Notes: a model not told the origin generated them from the letters alone. Counted from the stretch's first letter, positions 24,641-34,401 are shown. The stretch is 64,000 nt of DNA from Chloroflexota bacterium (GCA_016875875.1 VGOP01000009.1:1-64000), one strand, 5' to 3'. Made by a program: numbers and translations.

Positions 24641-25950
24641 AAACAATCTCATCACCTAAGCAATTGGCTGGAGAAATTGCTGTACCCGGTGATAAATCTA
24701 TTTCACATCGTGCTCTAATCTTCAACAGTTTAGCGTTAGGTGACAGTAAGATTAGCAATCTATCGCCGGGGAGGGATTGTCTCTCAACAATTAACTGTTT
24801 GAAGTCCCTCGGGGTGAAGCTTGCGAAAGAAAAACAAGAAGGCAAGCCCCCAGTTGTTGTTATTTACGGCATTGGTAATAGAGGCTTAACCGAAGCTAGA
24901 GATGTTCTTAATGCCGGGAATAGTGCTACGACCATGCGTCTTCTCAGTGGCGTACTTGCTTCACAAGTATTCCTTTCCATTCTTACTGGTGACGTTTCTC
25001 TTCGCTCTCGGCCGATGAAACGTTTGATCGAGCCACTCCGTTTGATGGGCGCTGAAATCTACGGACGTGGTGATGATTCCTTTGCTCCTCTGGTTATCAG
25101 GGGTAAGAGACTACGCGGTGTGACCTATCCCTTGTCGGTACCCAGTGCTCAGATTAAGTCGGCGATTTTGTTAGCTGGCCTATTTGCTCAGGGAGGTACC
25201 ACTGTGAAGCAACTTCAACCATCTCGCGACCACACGGAGCGGCTGCTTAAACGGATGGGTGCTAAAATTGAAAATGACAATGGCCATATATCTTTGACAC
25301 CTTTAAAGGCTCCTTTAACCTCGGTTGACCTCTGTGTACCCGGTGACATAAGCTCGGCAGCTTACTGGCTGGTTGCCGGCGCTATACATCAAAACGCTAA
25401 GATTAAGATAGTAAATTGCGGCGTTAATCCGACACGAACTGGAATTATAGATGTCCTTTTAGCTATGGGCGCCAAACTTAAAATAGAGAACCAACGGTTG
25501 GAAGGTAATGAGCCTGTTGCTGACCTGTGCATAGAATCAAGCAATCTAAGGGCTATTGAAATCGGCGGAGATATAATCCCCCGCTTAATTGATGAAATTC
25601 CACTACTGGCTGTAGCAGCCTGTGTAGCCCAAGGCAAAACAGTGGTCAGAGACGCCGGTGAGTTACGGGTCAAAGAATCTGATAGAATTACGACAACAGT
25701 TCGAGAGCTCTCCCGTCTTGGTGTCAGGATTGAAGAGCAACCCGATGGCATGGTTATTTACGGAGGTGGAACACTGTTGGGCACAGAGGTCACCAGCCAT
25801 TTTGACCACCGACTGGCGATGAGCCTGGCAATCGCTGGCCTGGCTGCCAAAGGGAACACCTCAATCCAGAATGCTCAGGTGGCAGAAATATCCAATCCAT
25901 GTTTTTGGGAAGAGTTGGAGAGGCTTGCCAGGCATCAGGATAAGAGATGA
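24619..25950 (+). CDS. aroA: 3-phosphoshikimate 1-carboxyvinyltransferase (EPSP synthase)
   Basis: 443 residues. GDKSISHRALI, NAGNSATTMRLLSGVLA, RSRPMKRLIEPLRLMGA, and LRVKESDRI with the catalytic residues, then HFDHRLAMSLAIAGLAA. Joins shikimate 3-phosphate and PEP, one step of aromatic amino acid synthesis; its neighbour tyrA acts later on the same pathway and aroQ lies at 55020. Start has GAGGCGAGG ahead inside tyrA. Ala/Gly identity at the glyphosate site was not judged. Confidence 0.97.
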   Translation: MAGKTLLKTISSPKQLAGEIAVPGDKSISHRALIFNSLALGDSKISNLSPGRDCLSTINCLKSLGVKLAKEKQEGKPPVVVIYGIGNRGLTEARDVLNAGNSATTMRLLSGVLASQVFLSILTGDVSLRSRPMKRLIEPLRLMGAEIYGRGDDSFAPLVIRGKRLRGVTYPLSVPSAQIKSAILLAGLFAQGGTTVKQLQPSRDHTERLLKRMGAKIENDNGHISLTPLKAPLTSVDLCVPGDISSAAYWLVAGAIHQNAKIKIVNCGVNPTRTGIIDVLLAMGAKLKIENQRLEGNEPVADLCIESSNLRAIEIGGDIIPRLIDEIPLLAVAACVAQGKTVVRDAGELRVKESDRITTTVRELSRLGVRIEEQPDGMVIYGGGTLLGTEVTSHFDHRLAMSLAIAGLAAKGNTSIQNAQVAEISNPCFWEELERLARHQDKR

Positions 25951-25959
25951 GGAATAGAA

Positions 25960-26583
25960 GTGACGCGTGACAAGATAAACAAAACTCTATCTCCACCCCC
26001 TCTCTTCATCGTTATCTCCGGCCCCTCTGGCGTTGGAAAGGATGCTGCATTGGATAAGATGAAAAAGGCGGGCTTTCCCTTCCACTATGTTTTGACTGCG
26101 ACCACTCGCCCAAAGCGTCAGGGAGAGAGGGATGGTGTTGATTACCAGTTCTTATCCGAAGAAAAATTCCGTCAAATGATTAAAACGAATCAATTTTTGG
26201 AATGGGCAAAGGTTTATGGTAATTATTATGGCGTGCCTAAACGAGAGATAAAAGAAGCTTTAAAAGCGGGATTGGACACCATCGTGAAAGTAGATGTTCA
26301 GGGTGCAACTACTATCAAGCAAATTTTGCCTGATGCTGTATTTATATTTCTTATGCCCCCATCGATAGGAGAGTTAGCTAATCGGTTGAAGCAACGGCAT
26401 GGATTATCCTCGCCAGACTTAGACTTGCGATTAAATAAAGCCCAGGAAGAAATAGAAAGCTTACCCCTTTTCGATTATGTCGTGATAAGCCATACTGATG
26501 GCCTAGACCTCACTGTCACCCAGATAAATGCCATTGTAACTGCTGAGAAATGTCGGTTAAAACCAAGAGTGGTGACGTTATAG
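25960..26583 (+). CDS. gmk: Guanylate kinase, P-loop variant
   Basis: 207 residues, GTG start nine bases after aroA. Guanylate-kinase order: P-loop region, TATTRPKRQGERDGVDYQF for GMP binding, FLEWAKVYGNYYGVPK, VKVDVQGATTIK, and the lid LKQRHG. The Walker A sequence reads GPSGVGKD, where the usual Ser/Thr after Lys is Asp. In P-loop enzymes that hydroxyl coordinates Mg2+, so the variant is notable. The rest is well conserved, so it is most likely still an active kinase of GMP. Confidence 0.93.
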   Translation: MTRDKINKTLSPPPLFIVISGPSGVGKDAALDKMKKAGFPFHYVLTATTRPKRQGERDGVDYQFLSEEKFRQMIKTNQFLEWAKVYGNYYGVPKREIKEALKAGLDTIVKVDVQGATTIKQILPDAVFIFLMPPSIGELANRLKQRHGLSSPDLDLRLNKAQEEIESLPLFDYVVISHTDGLDLTVTQINAIVTAEKCRLKPRVVTL

Positions 26584-26649
26584 AAATGTTCAGCGCTGCC
26601 AATGATGTAAATATCCTGCCAGATACGGAGTGGTTGTACCATTTTGCTC

Positions 26650-27129
26650 TCAAGCAGAGCCCAACCTTTCTAGAATGGCGTTTTCTTTAGCTCTCATCTG
26701 CTGGTTCTCCTGAGGAAGTTCGTGGTCATATCCCAAAAGATGAAGGACACCGTGGACAATTAGCAGTGCTAACTCCTGTGTTACACTATGCCCCTGCTTT
26801 TGTGCTTGTTTGACCGCTTGGGGATATGAAATAACCACTTCACCCAAATGGAGTACGCCATCCGGAGGGCCAACAAAGGGTTGTTCTGGTCCTTGATTCG
26901 TGCTAGGAGGCATATGGAAAGCGAGCACGTCGGTAGGCTTATCCTCGCCTCGATAGATTCTATTTAACTTCTGAATTGTTTTGCTGTCGGTGATGACTAA
27001 CCCCATTTCCGCTGACGAGATAATACCTTCGGTTTCAAGAGCTTTTGTAGCTATTCCTTGAAGCCAGCTTTCCTTCAGGGAAACCTCTAGATTCTGGTCC
27101 ACAGAGATATTGATTTCCGGCTTAGCCAC
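26650..27129 (-). CDS. ybeY: Endoribonuclease YbeY
   Basis: 159 residues. Zinc motif HGVLHLLGYDHE gives the three histidines in His-x3-His-x5-His spacing; NRIYRGEDKPTDVLAF is the other conserved block. Single-strand endonuclease needed for 16S rRNA 3' maturation and ribosome quality control. Start is GTG with a poor ribosome binding site. It is convergent with gmk, with the tRNA-Ser promoter behind it. Confidence 0.96.
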   Translation of the reverse strand: MAKPEINISVDQNLEVSLKESWLQGIATKALETEGIISSAEMGLVITDSKTIQKLNRIYRGEDKPTDVLAFHMPPSTNQGPEQPFVGPPDGVLHLGEVVISYPQAVKQAQKQGHSVTQELALLIVHGVLHLLGYDHELPQENQQMRAKENAILERLGSA

Positions 27130-27198
27130 AATTTATTCTCACTGAAGCATCATATCAAAACAGCCTATTTCAATAAAGGCCTATCACCCTTCTTTTTG

Positions 27199-27228
27199 TT
27201 GAAAGCAACAAAAAAACTGTGATATATT
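27199..27228 (+). promoter_or_regulatory. Promoter of tRNA-Ser(GCT)
   Basis: TTGAAA at 27199-27204, 18-base spacer, TATATT at 27223-27228. The tRNA begins 27 bases downstream of the -10. Confidence 0.5.
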
Positions 27229-27254
27229 GAGCTTGGGTGTTTCTCTGTGTGACT

Positions 27255-27346
27255 GGAGGGATCGCATAGTGGTCTAGTGCGGCCGCCTGCTAAGCGGTTG
27301 CTCCGAGAAATCGGGGTCATGGGTTCGAATCCCATTCCCTCCGCCA
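27255..27346 (+). tRNA. tRNA-Ser (anticodon GCT)
   Basis: Acceptor GGAGGGA pairs with TCCCTCC at 27336-27342; discriminator G and encoded CCA to 27346. The anticodon loop CTGCTAA gives GCT at 27289-27291. A long variable arm (TCCGAGAAATCGGGG) and the T arm GGGTTCGAATCCC identify a class II serine tRNA. Confidence 0.97.
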
Positions 27347-27528
27347 TATCGGACCTAAAATCTCGAGGCTATATTGACTTTCGTTAGGCGGGCTAATTTA
27401 AGGCCCAGCCTATTGTGATTGAATTGGAGAGACTAATCTCAATATCTTGTGTCTGCGAAGCACGTAGCCCGAAAATCACCCTGCGCTACACAAAAAGATT
27501 GACCAAGTAACCTATGGGAGGTGAGTTA

Positions 27529-28740
27529 ATGAAGAAACCTTTAGAAGGGATTCGAGTTATAGAGCTTGGGATGTTCCATGCAGGACCAGGCGGTGCTGCT
27601 ATTTTAGGTGACCTGGGTGCAGAGGTAATAAAAGTAGAACAGCCGGGCTCAGGGGATCCTATTCGAAAGCTAGATTTTGTAGGGCGTGTCCGCCTGGAGC
27701 TTGAAGGTGGGCATAGTATATGGCATGAAGGTGCTAACCGCAGCAAGAAAAGTGTGACCATAGACCTGAACAAGGAAAAGGGAAGGGAAATAACTTATCG
27801 ACTGGTAAGTAAATCGGATGTTTTTCTTACCAGTATGCGCAGGCCGGCTGTGGAGAAGCTGAAGATGGATTATGCCACACTATCCAAGGTCAACCCGAAG
27901 ATTATTTATGCCTGGGTTTCAGGCTATGGTCCAAATGGCCCTGATCGCGATGTAGGTGCCTTTGACTATCAGGGGCAAGGCAGGTCAGGGATGATGTTCT
28001 GTGTAGGAGAGCCAGACATGACACCGCTTGTCTCCCAGTTTGGGATTATTGACCAAGCTACATCGATCATGGCTAGCCATGAGATTTTAACTGCCCTGTT
28101 GATGCGGGAACGGTTCGGGATTGGACAGGAAGTCCACGTTTCCATTTTGAGTACTGCTCTCTATATGCTTTATTGCAATGTTCTAATTGCTCTTGTTGGT
28201 GGCTTTGAAGCCCCCCGTCACCAGCGGTCAAAGGAGTACCCACTTAGAAACTATTACAAGTGTGCTGACGGTCGCTGGTTTATCCTGACAGCAACCATCT
28301 TTGATAAGTATTGGTCGTCACTTTGCCAAGCAATTGGGCACCCTGAATTGGAGAATGATGCAAGGTTTGACTCAATTGAAAAGCTGCTCGTTAATTCCGA
28401 GCAGCTCGTTGCCCTTTTTGATCAAATTTTTGCTGCCCAGCCCAGAGATGAATGGCTCAGAATCTTTGCCGAATACGATTTACCTGCGGCTCCTGTTAAT
28501 AGGTTATGTGAACTTGTCGATGATAAGCAGATAATGGAAAACGGCTATATTATGGATTTTGATCATCCTAGATTAGGAAAGATAAGGATACCAGGTTATC
28601 CTATCCATTTTAGTAAGACAAACGCCATAACTAAGATTGCTGCCCCAGAGCTAGGAGAGCACACGGGCTTTATTTTGAGAGAGGTCGGTGGCTATTCGGA
28701 CAAGGAAATAGCCCAACTCAAGAGTGAGGGTGTGATTTAA
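27529..28740 (+). CDS. CaiB/BaiF-family (type III) CoA transferase
   Basis: 403 residues from the ATG at 27529, which follows GGGAGGTG at good spacing; an ATG five codons earlier lies inside that site. Family III fold: GIRVIELGMFHAGPGG at the N-terminus, LGDLGAEVIKVEQPGSGDP, and ANRSKKSVTIDL. The catalytic Asp is probably in GAFDYQGQGRSGMM. Moves CoA between carboxylic acids; members act in formate/oxalate, carnitine and aromatic metabolism. Substrate unknown; an SDR follows 190 bases later. Confidence 0.9.
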   Translation: MKKPLEGIRVIELGMFHAGPGGAAILGDLGAEVIKVEQPGSGDPIRKLDFVGRVRLELEGGHSIWHEGANRSKKSVTIDLNKEKGREITYRLVSKSDVFLTSMRRPAVEKLKMDYATLSKVNPKIIYAWVSGYGPNGPDRDVGAFDYQGQGRSGMMFCVGEPDMTPLVSQFGIIDQATSIMASHEILTALLMRERFGIGQEVHVSILSTALYMLYCNVLIALVGGFEAPRHQRSKEYPLRNYYKCADGRWFILTATIFDKYWSSLCQAIGHPELENDARFDSIEKLLVNSEQLVALFDQIFAAQPRDEWLRIFAEYDLPAAPVNRLCELVDDKQIMENGYIMDFDHPRLGKIRIPGYPIHFSKTNAITKIAAPELGEHTGFILREVGGYSDKEIAQLKSEGVI

Positions 28741-28929
28741 GTCTAATCCTATCACTGCGAAGGAGACAATTGTTTGTTGATTGCTCCTCAGAGATATGCA
28801 GAGTGATGGTTAGCGAAGATTAAATTTTACTCTCTAGATAGTGACCTCTGAATTGACACAATTTCTTGCTTTGAGCTAGCATATTCGAAAGTGGGTATAG
28901 TTTCACATTGATGAGATCGGGGGGAAGAA

Positions 28930-29703
28930 ATGAGTTTAACACGATTTAGCTTGACAGGTAGAGTAACCATTGTAACTGGAGCTGGTCGAGGTATAGGTAA
29001 AGCTATAGCTCTGGGATTGGCAGATGCTGGTGCCACTCTTGTGGTGGCAGCCCGCACTGTTGCTGACATTGAAAACACTGCTTCGGAAATCCAGAAAAAA
29101 GGCGGGAAAGCGTTGGCTGTACCAACTGATGTGCGCATAAATGACCAGATAAATAATCTTGTAGATAAGGCGGTGAGTGAGTTCGGTAAAATCGATATCT
29201 TGGTCAATAATGCAGGTGGGTCATTTGTGGTGCCAACAATGGACATTAGTGAAGGTGGTTGGGATGCTATCGTCCGCGAGAATTTGAAAAGCGCATTCCT
29301 CTGTAGTCAGGCAGTTGCTAAAGTGATGATAGTCCACAGTGAGGGTGTTATTGTGAACATTGCTTCGGTTGCCGGACTCAACGCCTATATTTTTAATGCC
29401 GCTTATGGGGCAGCCAAGGCTGGAATTATAAATTTGACCAAGACCATGGCTACAGATTTAGCTAAGTATAACATCAGAGTCAATGCGATTGCTCCTGGCT
29501 ATATTGCTACTGAGGGGATGCTTCAGCTGTTTGGTGCTCGACCAGAAGCAACCAAACAAATCCCACTAGCTCGTCTGGGGCAACCTGAGGACATTGTTGG
29601 CGGAGTTATCTATTTGGTTTCTGATGCCTCGGCTTATGTCACTGGTGAAACGCTGGTCATTGATGGTGGACTGACAACAAAACCAAGTTTGGGCCTCATT
29701 TAA
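28930..29703 (+). CDS. Short-chain dehydrogenase/reductase (FabG-like)
   Basis: 257 residues. TGAGRGIGKAIALGLADAG cofactor motif, NNAGG, IASVAG with the catalytic Ser, YGAAKAG with Tyr-x3-Lys, and a C-terminal SDASAYVTGETLVIDGG. Family reduces 3-oxoacyl groups or oxidises hydroxy compounds with NAD(P)H. Strong GGGGGGA ribosome binding site. Same direction as the CoA transferase; could act on the same substrate, but it may equally be a general FabG. Confidence 0.9.
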   Translation: MSLTRFSLTGRVTIVTGAGRGIGKAIALGLADAGATLVVAARTVADIENTASEIQKKGGKALAVPTDVRINDQINNLVDKAVSEFGKIDILVNNAGGSFVVPTMDISEGGWDAIVRENLKSAFLCSQAVAKVMIVHSEGVIVNIASVAGLNAYIFNAAYGAAKAGIINLTKTMATDLAKYNIRVNAIAPGYIATEGMLQLFGARPEATKQIPLARLGQPEDIVGGVIYLVSDASAYVTGETLVIDGGLTTKPSLGLI

Positions 29704-29730
29704 TGAAACCTTGAAAAATCAGGAATAGGT

Positions 29731-30993
29731 ATGCCTGGGTATTACATTTGGACAATAGGTTGCCAAATGAACAAGGCTGAATCGCAGCGGGTGGCCTATT
29801 ATCTCGAACTATTCGGTTATCAGGCCGCACCTGTACTACAGAGGGCTGACCTAGTAGTACTCAATACCTGTGTAGTCCGGCAGAGTGCTGAAAGCAAGGT
29901 TATTGGCACACTTGGTTACCTTAAAGGCATTAAGAATAGCAAGCCTGATTTTTCTATTCTAGTTACCGGTTGCTTTGTTGATTCTGATGTTAAGTGGCTT
30001 GAGAGGAACTTCCCACATGTTGACCTGTTCTTCAAGCCCAGCGATTATGCCGGATTGCTCAGATGGGCTGAAAAACAAGGTATTGGTATACCTGGGGATA
30101 GAACAGGCTTGCCTTCAACTAAGAGCACATCAGTTAGTGCGTCCATCCCTATTATTCAGGGTTGCAATAATTTCTGTTCCTATTGCATCGTCCCTTACCG
30201 GCGGGGTAGAGAAAAGAGTCGGCCCATAGAGGAAATAGTCTGTGAAGTGACAGAGTTAGCAAAACGTGGGACAAGAGAGGTCACTTTACTGGGCCAGAAT
30301 GTGAATTCCTACGGGCATGATCTTCCAACACAGCCTAACCTAAGTAACTTGCTCACCGAACTAAATGATGTTGACGGCTTGGCTAGGATTCGCTTTCTAA
30401 CCAGTCACCCCAAGGACATGGGCCAAAAGCTTATCCAAACTATCGCTTCCCTAGATAAGGTTTGTGAGCATATAAGCCTTCCTCTCCAGGCAGGAGATAA
30501 TGATTTGCTCAAAGCTATGCGGCGTGGGTATACAGTGGAACACTACCGACAGCTTGTTGGTAACATCCGCAATTGTATTTCTGAGGTGGCTCTGAGCACC
30601 GATGTCATAGTTGGCTTTCCCAATGAAACTGAGGAGCAATTTGAGCGTACATTAGCTATGCTTGAGGAAATCAGATTCGATACCGTCCATGTTGCTGCCT
30701 ATTCCCCACGTCCTGGTACCTCCTCTAGGGAATATAAGGATGAAGTTCTGCCTGATATTAAGAAGGAACGCCTTAACAAAGTTGAAATGCTCCAAGCTGA
30801 TATAGCGGGTGACATCAACTCTCGGCTCACAGGTAAAATAGTGGAGGTGTTAGTAGAGGGTAGTAAAAGAGGTAAATGGTATGGGCGCACACGGAGCAAT
30901 AAGCTGGTCTTTTGTGAAGGTGATAATGATTGCTTAGGACGCTTGATAGATGTTACTATAACTAAGGCCAGCCCGTGGGCACTACAGGCATGA
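29731..30993 (+). CDS. miaB: tRNA-2-methylthio-N6-dimethylallyladenosine synthase
   Basis: 420 residues. N-terminal UPF0004 domain with TIGCQMNKAESQR and Cys residues for the auxiliary cluster, radical-SAM motif CNNFCSYC in IIQGCNNFCSYCIVP, then LPLQAGDNDLLKAMRRGYT and a C-terminal TRAM domain (~360-420). Methylthiolates i6A37 made by MiaA. It lacks the extra features of the MtaB or RimO families and starts with the MiaB-type NxxES region. Confidence 0.95.
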   Translation: MPGYYIWTIGCQMNKAESQRVAYYLELFGYQAAPVLQRADLVVLNTCVVRQSAESKVIGTLGYLKGIKNSKPDFSILVTGCFVDSDVKWLERNFPHVDLFFKPSDYAGLLRWAEKQGIGIPGDRTGLPSTKSTSVSASIPIIQGCNNFCSYCIVPYRRGREKSRPIEEIVCEVTELAKRGTREVTLLGQNVNSYGHDLPTQPNLSNLLTELNDVDGLARIRFLTSHPKDMGQKLIQTIASLDKVCEHISLPLQAGDNDLLKAMRRGYTVEHYRQLVGNIRNCISEVALSTDVIVGFPNETEEQFERTLAMLEEIRFDTVHVAAYSPRPGTSSREYKDEVLPDIKKERLNKVEMLQADIAGDINSRLTGKIVEVLVEGSKRGKWYGRTRSNKLVFCEGDNDCLGRLIDVTITKASPWALQA

Positions 30994-31030
30994 TTGCAGT
31001 GATTGGCAATAAACTAGAAGAGTTGAAATA

Positions 31031-32578
31031 ATGATTTATGATTATGTCGTAATTGGAAGTGGTATCGCTGGACTTTACACTGCCCTGCTGGCCAAAGAGG
31101 CAGGTAGCGTTTTGGTTCTGACTAAGGGTAGCATTGAAGATTGTAATACCAGGCATGCTCAGGGGGGAATTGCTGCTCCCATAGGGGAAAATGATTCTCC
31201 CGAGCTTCATTTCCAGGACACCATCAATGCCGGTGATGGCCTGTGTGACCTTGAGGCAGTGCGCATTCTGGTTAATGAGGCGCCAGACCGTATTGCCGAC
31301 CTTATAAAATTCGGTGTTCCCTTTGACACACTGGATGGAGAAATTGCCTTAACTAGAGAAGCTGCGCATAGTGTCCCTCGTATCCTGCATGCTGGTGGTG
31401 ATGCCACTGGTGAGCATATTGAGGTCACCCTAAGTCGGCGAGTGCGCATGTCTTCAATAAACGTACTTGAATACTGTTTAGTCACTCAAATTATACTAGA
31501 ATCTGGGAAAGTTAAAGGTGCGAGAGCTCTCGATTGCCGTACTGGCTTAATTGAAGAGTATGAATGTCGCTTTGTAATTTTAGCTACTGGAGGTGCTGGG
31601 CGGCTGTTTAAGTATACTACCAACTCTGATGTAGCCACTGGTGATGGTATTGCGCTGGCTTTTCAAGCCGGTGCTGAAATAACAGATATGGAGTTTTTCC
31701 AGTTTCATCCGACTGCTGTTCGCCTTCCCGGGGTTCCACCATTTCTCATCAGTGAAGCCGTACGCGGAGAGGGTGGCATCTTGCGCAATGTAGAAGGATA
31801 TCACTTTATGCCAGATTATACGCCTGAAGCTGAGCTGGCACCTAGAGATGTAGTAGCTAGGAGCATTCTCTATGAGATGAGAAAAACTGGTAGCGACCGA
31901 GTATTCTTGGATGTGACTCATATTCCTGCCCGCCGAGTTGCTACACGTTTTCCTCATATTTATCGCTTCTGCCTTGATCATGGACTGGACATCACTAAAG
32001 GCCTTATCCCGGTAGCTCCAGCTGCCCATTATTTGATGGGTGGGGTTAAAGTCAATACCTGGGGGGAGACCAATATTGATGGGTTATTTGCTGCCGGTGA
32101 AACTGCTTGCACTGGTGTCCACGGTGCCAATCGACTGGCCTCGAACTCTTTGCTTGAAGTTGTGGTCTTCAGTAAACGGATTCTTGAAAGAACTCGGGAG
32201 ATAGCTAAGGATATCCCAACATCGGTAACTACTAACACTGGCTGCTACCACCTGGAAGAGCGAAAAAAGTTGAAGACTACCTCACGGCTTAATTTATCAA
32301 ACCTCGAATCTCTTCTCTGGGATAAGGTTGGCATTATTCGTTCCGGTGATGGTCTGTCTAAAGCTGTGGACATTCTGGCTACCTGGCAGGCTTTGTTGTC
32401 TCATCCAACAGACCGCCCTTCTTACGAGTTGAACAATATGGTATTGAATGCTCGCCTGATGGCTGAGGCTGCTTTGCTTCGTCAAGAAAGCCGTGGTGCT
32501 CATTTCCGAACTGACTTTCCTAAAACTTCACCAGACTGGCAAAAGCATGTCGTTTTCAGGGCAAGCAACTACACTTAA
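31031..32578 (+). CDS. nadB: L-aspartate oxidase
   Basis: 515 residues. FAD motif VIGSGIAGLYTALLAKEAG, NTRHAQGGIAAPIG, FHPTAV, LISEAVRGEGGIL, HYLMGGVKV and HGANRLASNSLLEVVV. Oxidises L-aspartate to iminoaspartate for NAD synthesis; an anaerobe would use fumarate as acceptor. Close to the end of miaB (37 bases). The iminoaspartate-relevant deaminase RidA is the next gene. nadA and nadC are not in the window. Confidence 0.96.
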   Translation: MIYDYVVIGSGIAGLYTALLAKEAGSVLVLTKGSIEDCNTRHAQGGIAAPIGENDSPELHFQDTINAGDGLCDLEAVRILVNEAPDRIADLIKFGVPFDTLDGEIALTREAAHSVPRILHAGGDATGEHIEVTLSRRVRMSSINVLEYCLVTQIILESGKVKGARALDCRTGLIEEYECRFVILATGGAGRLFKYTTNSDVATGDGIALAFQAGAEITDMEFFQFHPTAVRLPGVPPFLISEAVRGEGGILRNVEGYHFMPDYTPEAELAPRDVVARSILYEMRKTGSDRVFLDVTHIPARRVATRFPHIYRFCLDHGLDITKGLIPVAPAAHYLMGGVKVNTWGETNIDGLFAAGETACTGVHGANRLASNSLLEVVVFSKRILERTREIAKDIPTSVTTNTGCYHLEERKKLKTTSRLNLSNLESLLWDKVGIIRSGDGLSKAVDILATWQALLSHPTDRPSYELNNMVLNARLMAEAALLRQESRGAHFRTDFPKTSPDWQKHVVFRASNYT

Positions 32579-32658
32579 AAGGTAAGCCGCACACTTCATA
32601 AATATATAACTATTCCGACTGAAGTGCACAGCTTGTTCGCATTAAGAAAGGACCACTG

Positions 32659-32667
32659 TGTTATAAT
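32659..32667 (+). promoter_or_regulatory. Extended -10 promoter of ridA
   Basis: TGTTATAAT matches the extended -10. It predicts a start near 32674 and a 65-base leader to the ridA ATG. Confidence 0.5.
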
Positions 32668-32738
32668 TCTCGATGGTGCTACGCTACAAAAAATAAAGAG
32701 GCTTTGTCGGCAGAGCGAATTAGTTCAAAGGGGGCTTT

Positions 32739-33116
32739 ATGAAAAAGAGGGTTCATGATGTAGATGCGCTAACAAAAGCCGGGCCTTATTCTCATGTTGT
32801 GGAAGCGGGTGGATTTCTTTTTGTCTCCGGCATAGTTCCTGTAGACCTCGAAAAGAATTTAATGATAACTGATGATATAAAGGCGGCTACTGAACTGGTA
32901 CTCACTAATGTGAAGAAAACGTTAGAGTCGGTAGGTAGTAGACTCGATAAAGTTGTTAAAGCAACTGTTTTTCTGCGGGATATGGCGGATTTCAGTAGCA
33001 TGAACGAGATTTTCAGGGCCTTTTTCCCTAAAGATCCTCCAGCGCGCTCGTGTGTTGCTGTAAAGGAAGTCCCCGGCAATTTCCCTGTGGAGATAGAAGT
33101 TATTGCCATAAAATGA
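32739..33116 (+). CDS. ridA: RidA-family imine/enamine deaminase
   Basis: 125 residues, full-length. KAGPYSHVVEAGGFLFVSG at the start, then the conserved Arg in PARSCVAVKEVP and Glu in VEIEVIA. Hydrolyses reactive imines such as 2-aminoacrylate. Behind AAGGGGG. Its place next to nadB is suggestive, since NadB makes an imine, but its own promoter separates them. Confidence 0.93.
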   Translation: MKKRVHDVDALTKAGPYSHVVEAGGFLFVSGIVPVDLEKNLMITDDIKAATELVLTNVKKTLESVGSRLDKVVKATVFLRDMADFSSMNEIFRAFFPKDPPARSCVAVKEVPGNFPVEIEVIAIK

Positions 33117-33237
33117 AACATTCAGTTTTAATCAAACGGTTTCTTGAGCTGCTTTGAAAGCCTGGGGGATTGTTATTTAATCTAACTCTAAATATTATTT
33201 TGGGGGTATAAGACATTTGAGGTATCACCTAGTAGTT

Positions 33238-33265
33238 TTGTCAAGAGTTTGAGAATGGTTGTAAT
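33238..33265 (+). promoter_or_regulatory. Candidate promoter of the FrhB-like/ior operon
   Basis: TTGTCA at 33238-33243, 16-base spacer, TGTAAT at 33260-33265. AAGGAGAG follows immediately, 7 bases before the ATG at 33283, so the leader is short. Confidence 0.4.
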
Positions 33266-33282
33266 CCCGAAAGGAGAGTATT

Positions 33283-34401
33283 ATGACTAGAGAATCTAAG
33301 GGTTGCAAGGAACTGTTCAATGAGGTTATAGATGCTGGGCTTTGTACCTTATGTGGTGCCTGTACTGGTAGTTGTCCTTATTTGGTTTATTATAAAGGTA
33401 GGATTGCACTGCTGGATAATTGTACTAGAATAGATGAAGCTCAGTGTTATCAATATTGCCCACGGACTTATATAGACATGAATGGAATTAGTCAAAAAGT
33501 CTTTGGAACACAATATGGCGATAATGAAATAGGCACTACAACAGAAGAGGTGTTAATAGTAAGGTCGACAGATGCCAGCGTCACAGAAAAAGCACAGTAT
33601 GGTGGTGTGGTAACCACACTCTTGTCATTGGCACTCGGGGAAAGACTTATTGAGGGCGCTCTTTTGACGAAGACATCAGATGACAAAACCCCGAGTCCTT
33701 TTCTGGCTCAAACTGCTGAAGATGCGCTTCAATGTGCCGGTTCTAGCTACATGGCTTGTCCTATATTAGTTAGATATAATCAAATCCCTAAGGGCAACAA
33801 TAGTAAGCTGGGAATAGTTGCCATGCCATGTCAAGTTTTAGCTGTGGCCAAGATGAAAAAAGACCCCCCCGAGAACAGGGTTAGCATAGGCAATGTTAAA
33901 TTGGTTATCGGGCTGTTTTGTACTTGGGCTTTGTCTCCCAACAAATTCTATCAATTCTTGAAAGAGAATCTTGCCTTATCGGAAGTTAAGAAGTTCGATA
34001 TTCCCCCACCACCAGCTAATAGATTCGAAGTTTTTACTGCATCGGGCAAGACCTCGTTTCCCCTAGAACAAATCAGAGAGTTTGTCATGCCAACGTGTGC
34101 TTATTGTTTGGATATGACGTCAGAGTTTGCTGACATTTCGGTCGGCTCGGTCGAGGGCACTGAAGGCTGGAATACTGTCATCATTCGTACTGATGCTGGT
34201 GCTGATCTTATGGAGAAGGCTAAAAAGAGAGGGAAACTTCAAGTTGACAAGTTACCTTCGGCAAACCTGGCTCATCTGAAGGAAGCAGCACAGCTTAAGA
34301 AGAAACGAGCATTAAAGGAGATTGTCAAGAGGAGTGGTGACGAAAAGAACCTGCTTTATATTAGCTTATCACAGAACCTTGCCAAGAAGTTACTGTCCTA
34401 A
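33283..34401 (+). CDS. Coenzyme F420 hydrogenase/dehydrogenase beta-subunit family protein
   Basis: 372 residues. N-terminal 4Fe-4S-type cysteines in CTLCGACTGSCPYL and Cys at QCYQYCP, then the FrhB/FdhB domain with AQYGGVVTTLLSLAL and VAMPCQVLAVAKM, and Cys in PTCAYCLDMTSEFADISVGS. This family passes electrons between FAD, iron-sulfur clusters and F420 or ferredoxin. It lies 30 bases before iorA and is surely co-expressed, so it probably accepts electrons from the indolepyruvate oxidoreductase. F420 use itself is not shown. Confidence 0.85.
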   Translation: MTRESKGCKELFNEVIDAGLCTLCGACTGSCPYLVYYKGRIALLDNCTRIDEAQCYQYCPRTYIDMNGISQKVFGTQYGDNEIGTTTEEVLIVRSTDASVTEKAQYGGVVTTLLSLALGERLIEGALLTKTSDDKTPSPFLAQTAEDALQCAGSSYMACPILVRYNQIPKGNNSKLGIVAMPCQVLAVAKMKKDPPENRVSIGNVKLVIGLFCTWALSPNKFYQFLKENLALSEVKKFDIPPPPANRFEVFTASGKTSFPLEQIREFVMPTCAYCLDMTSEFADISVGSVEGTEGWNTVIIRTDAGADLMEKAKKRGKLQVDKLPSANLAHLKEAAQLKKKRALKEIVKRSGDEKNLLYISLSQNLAKKLLS

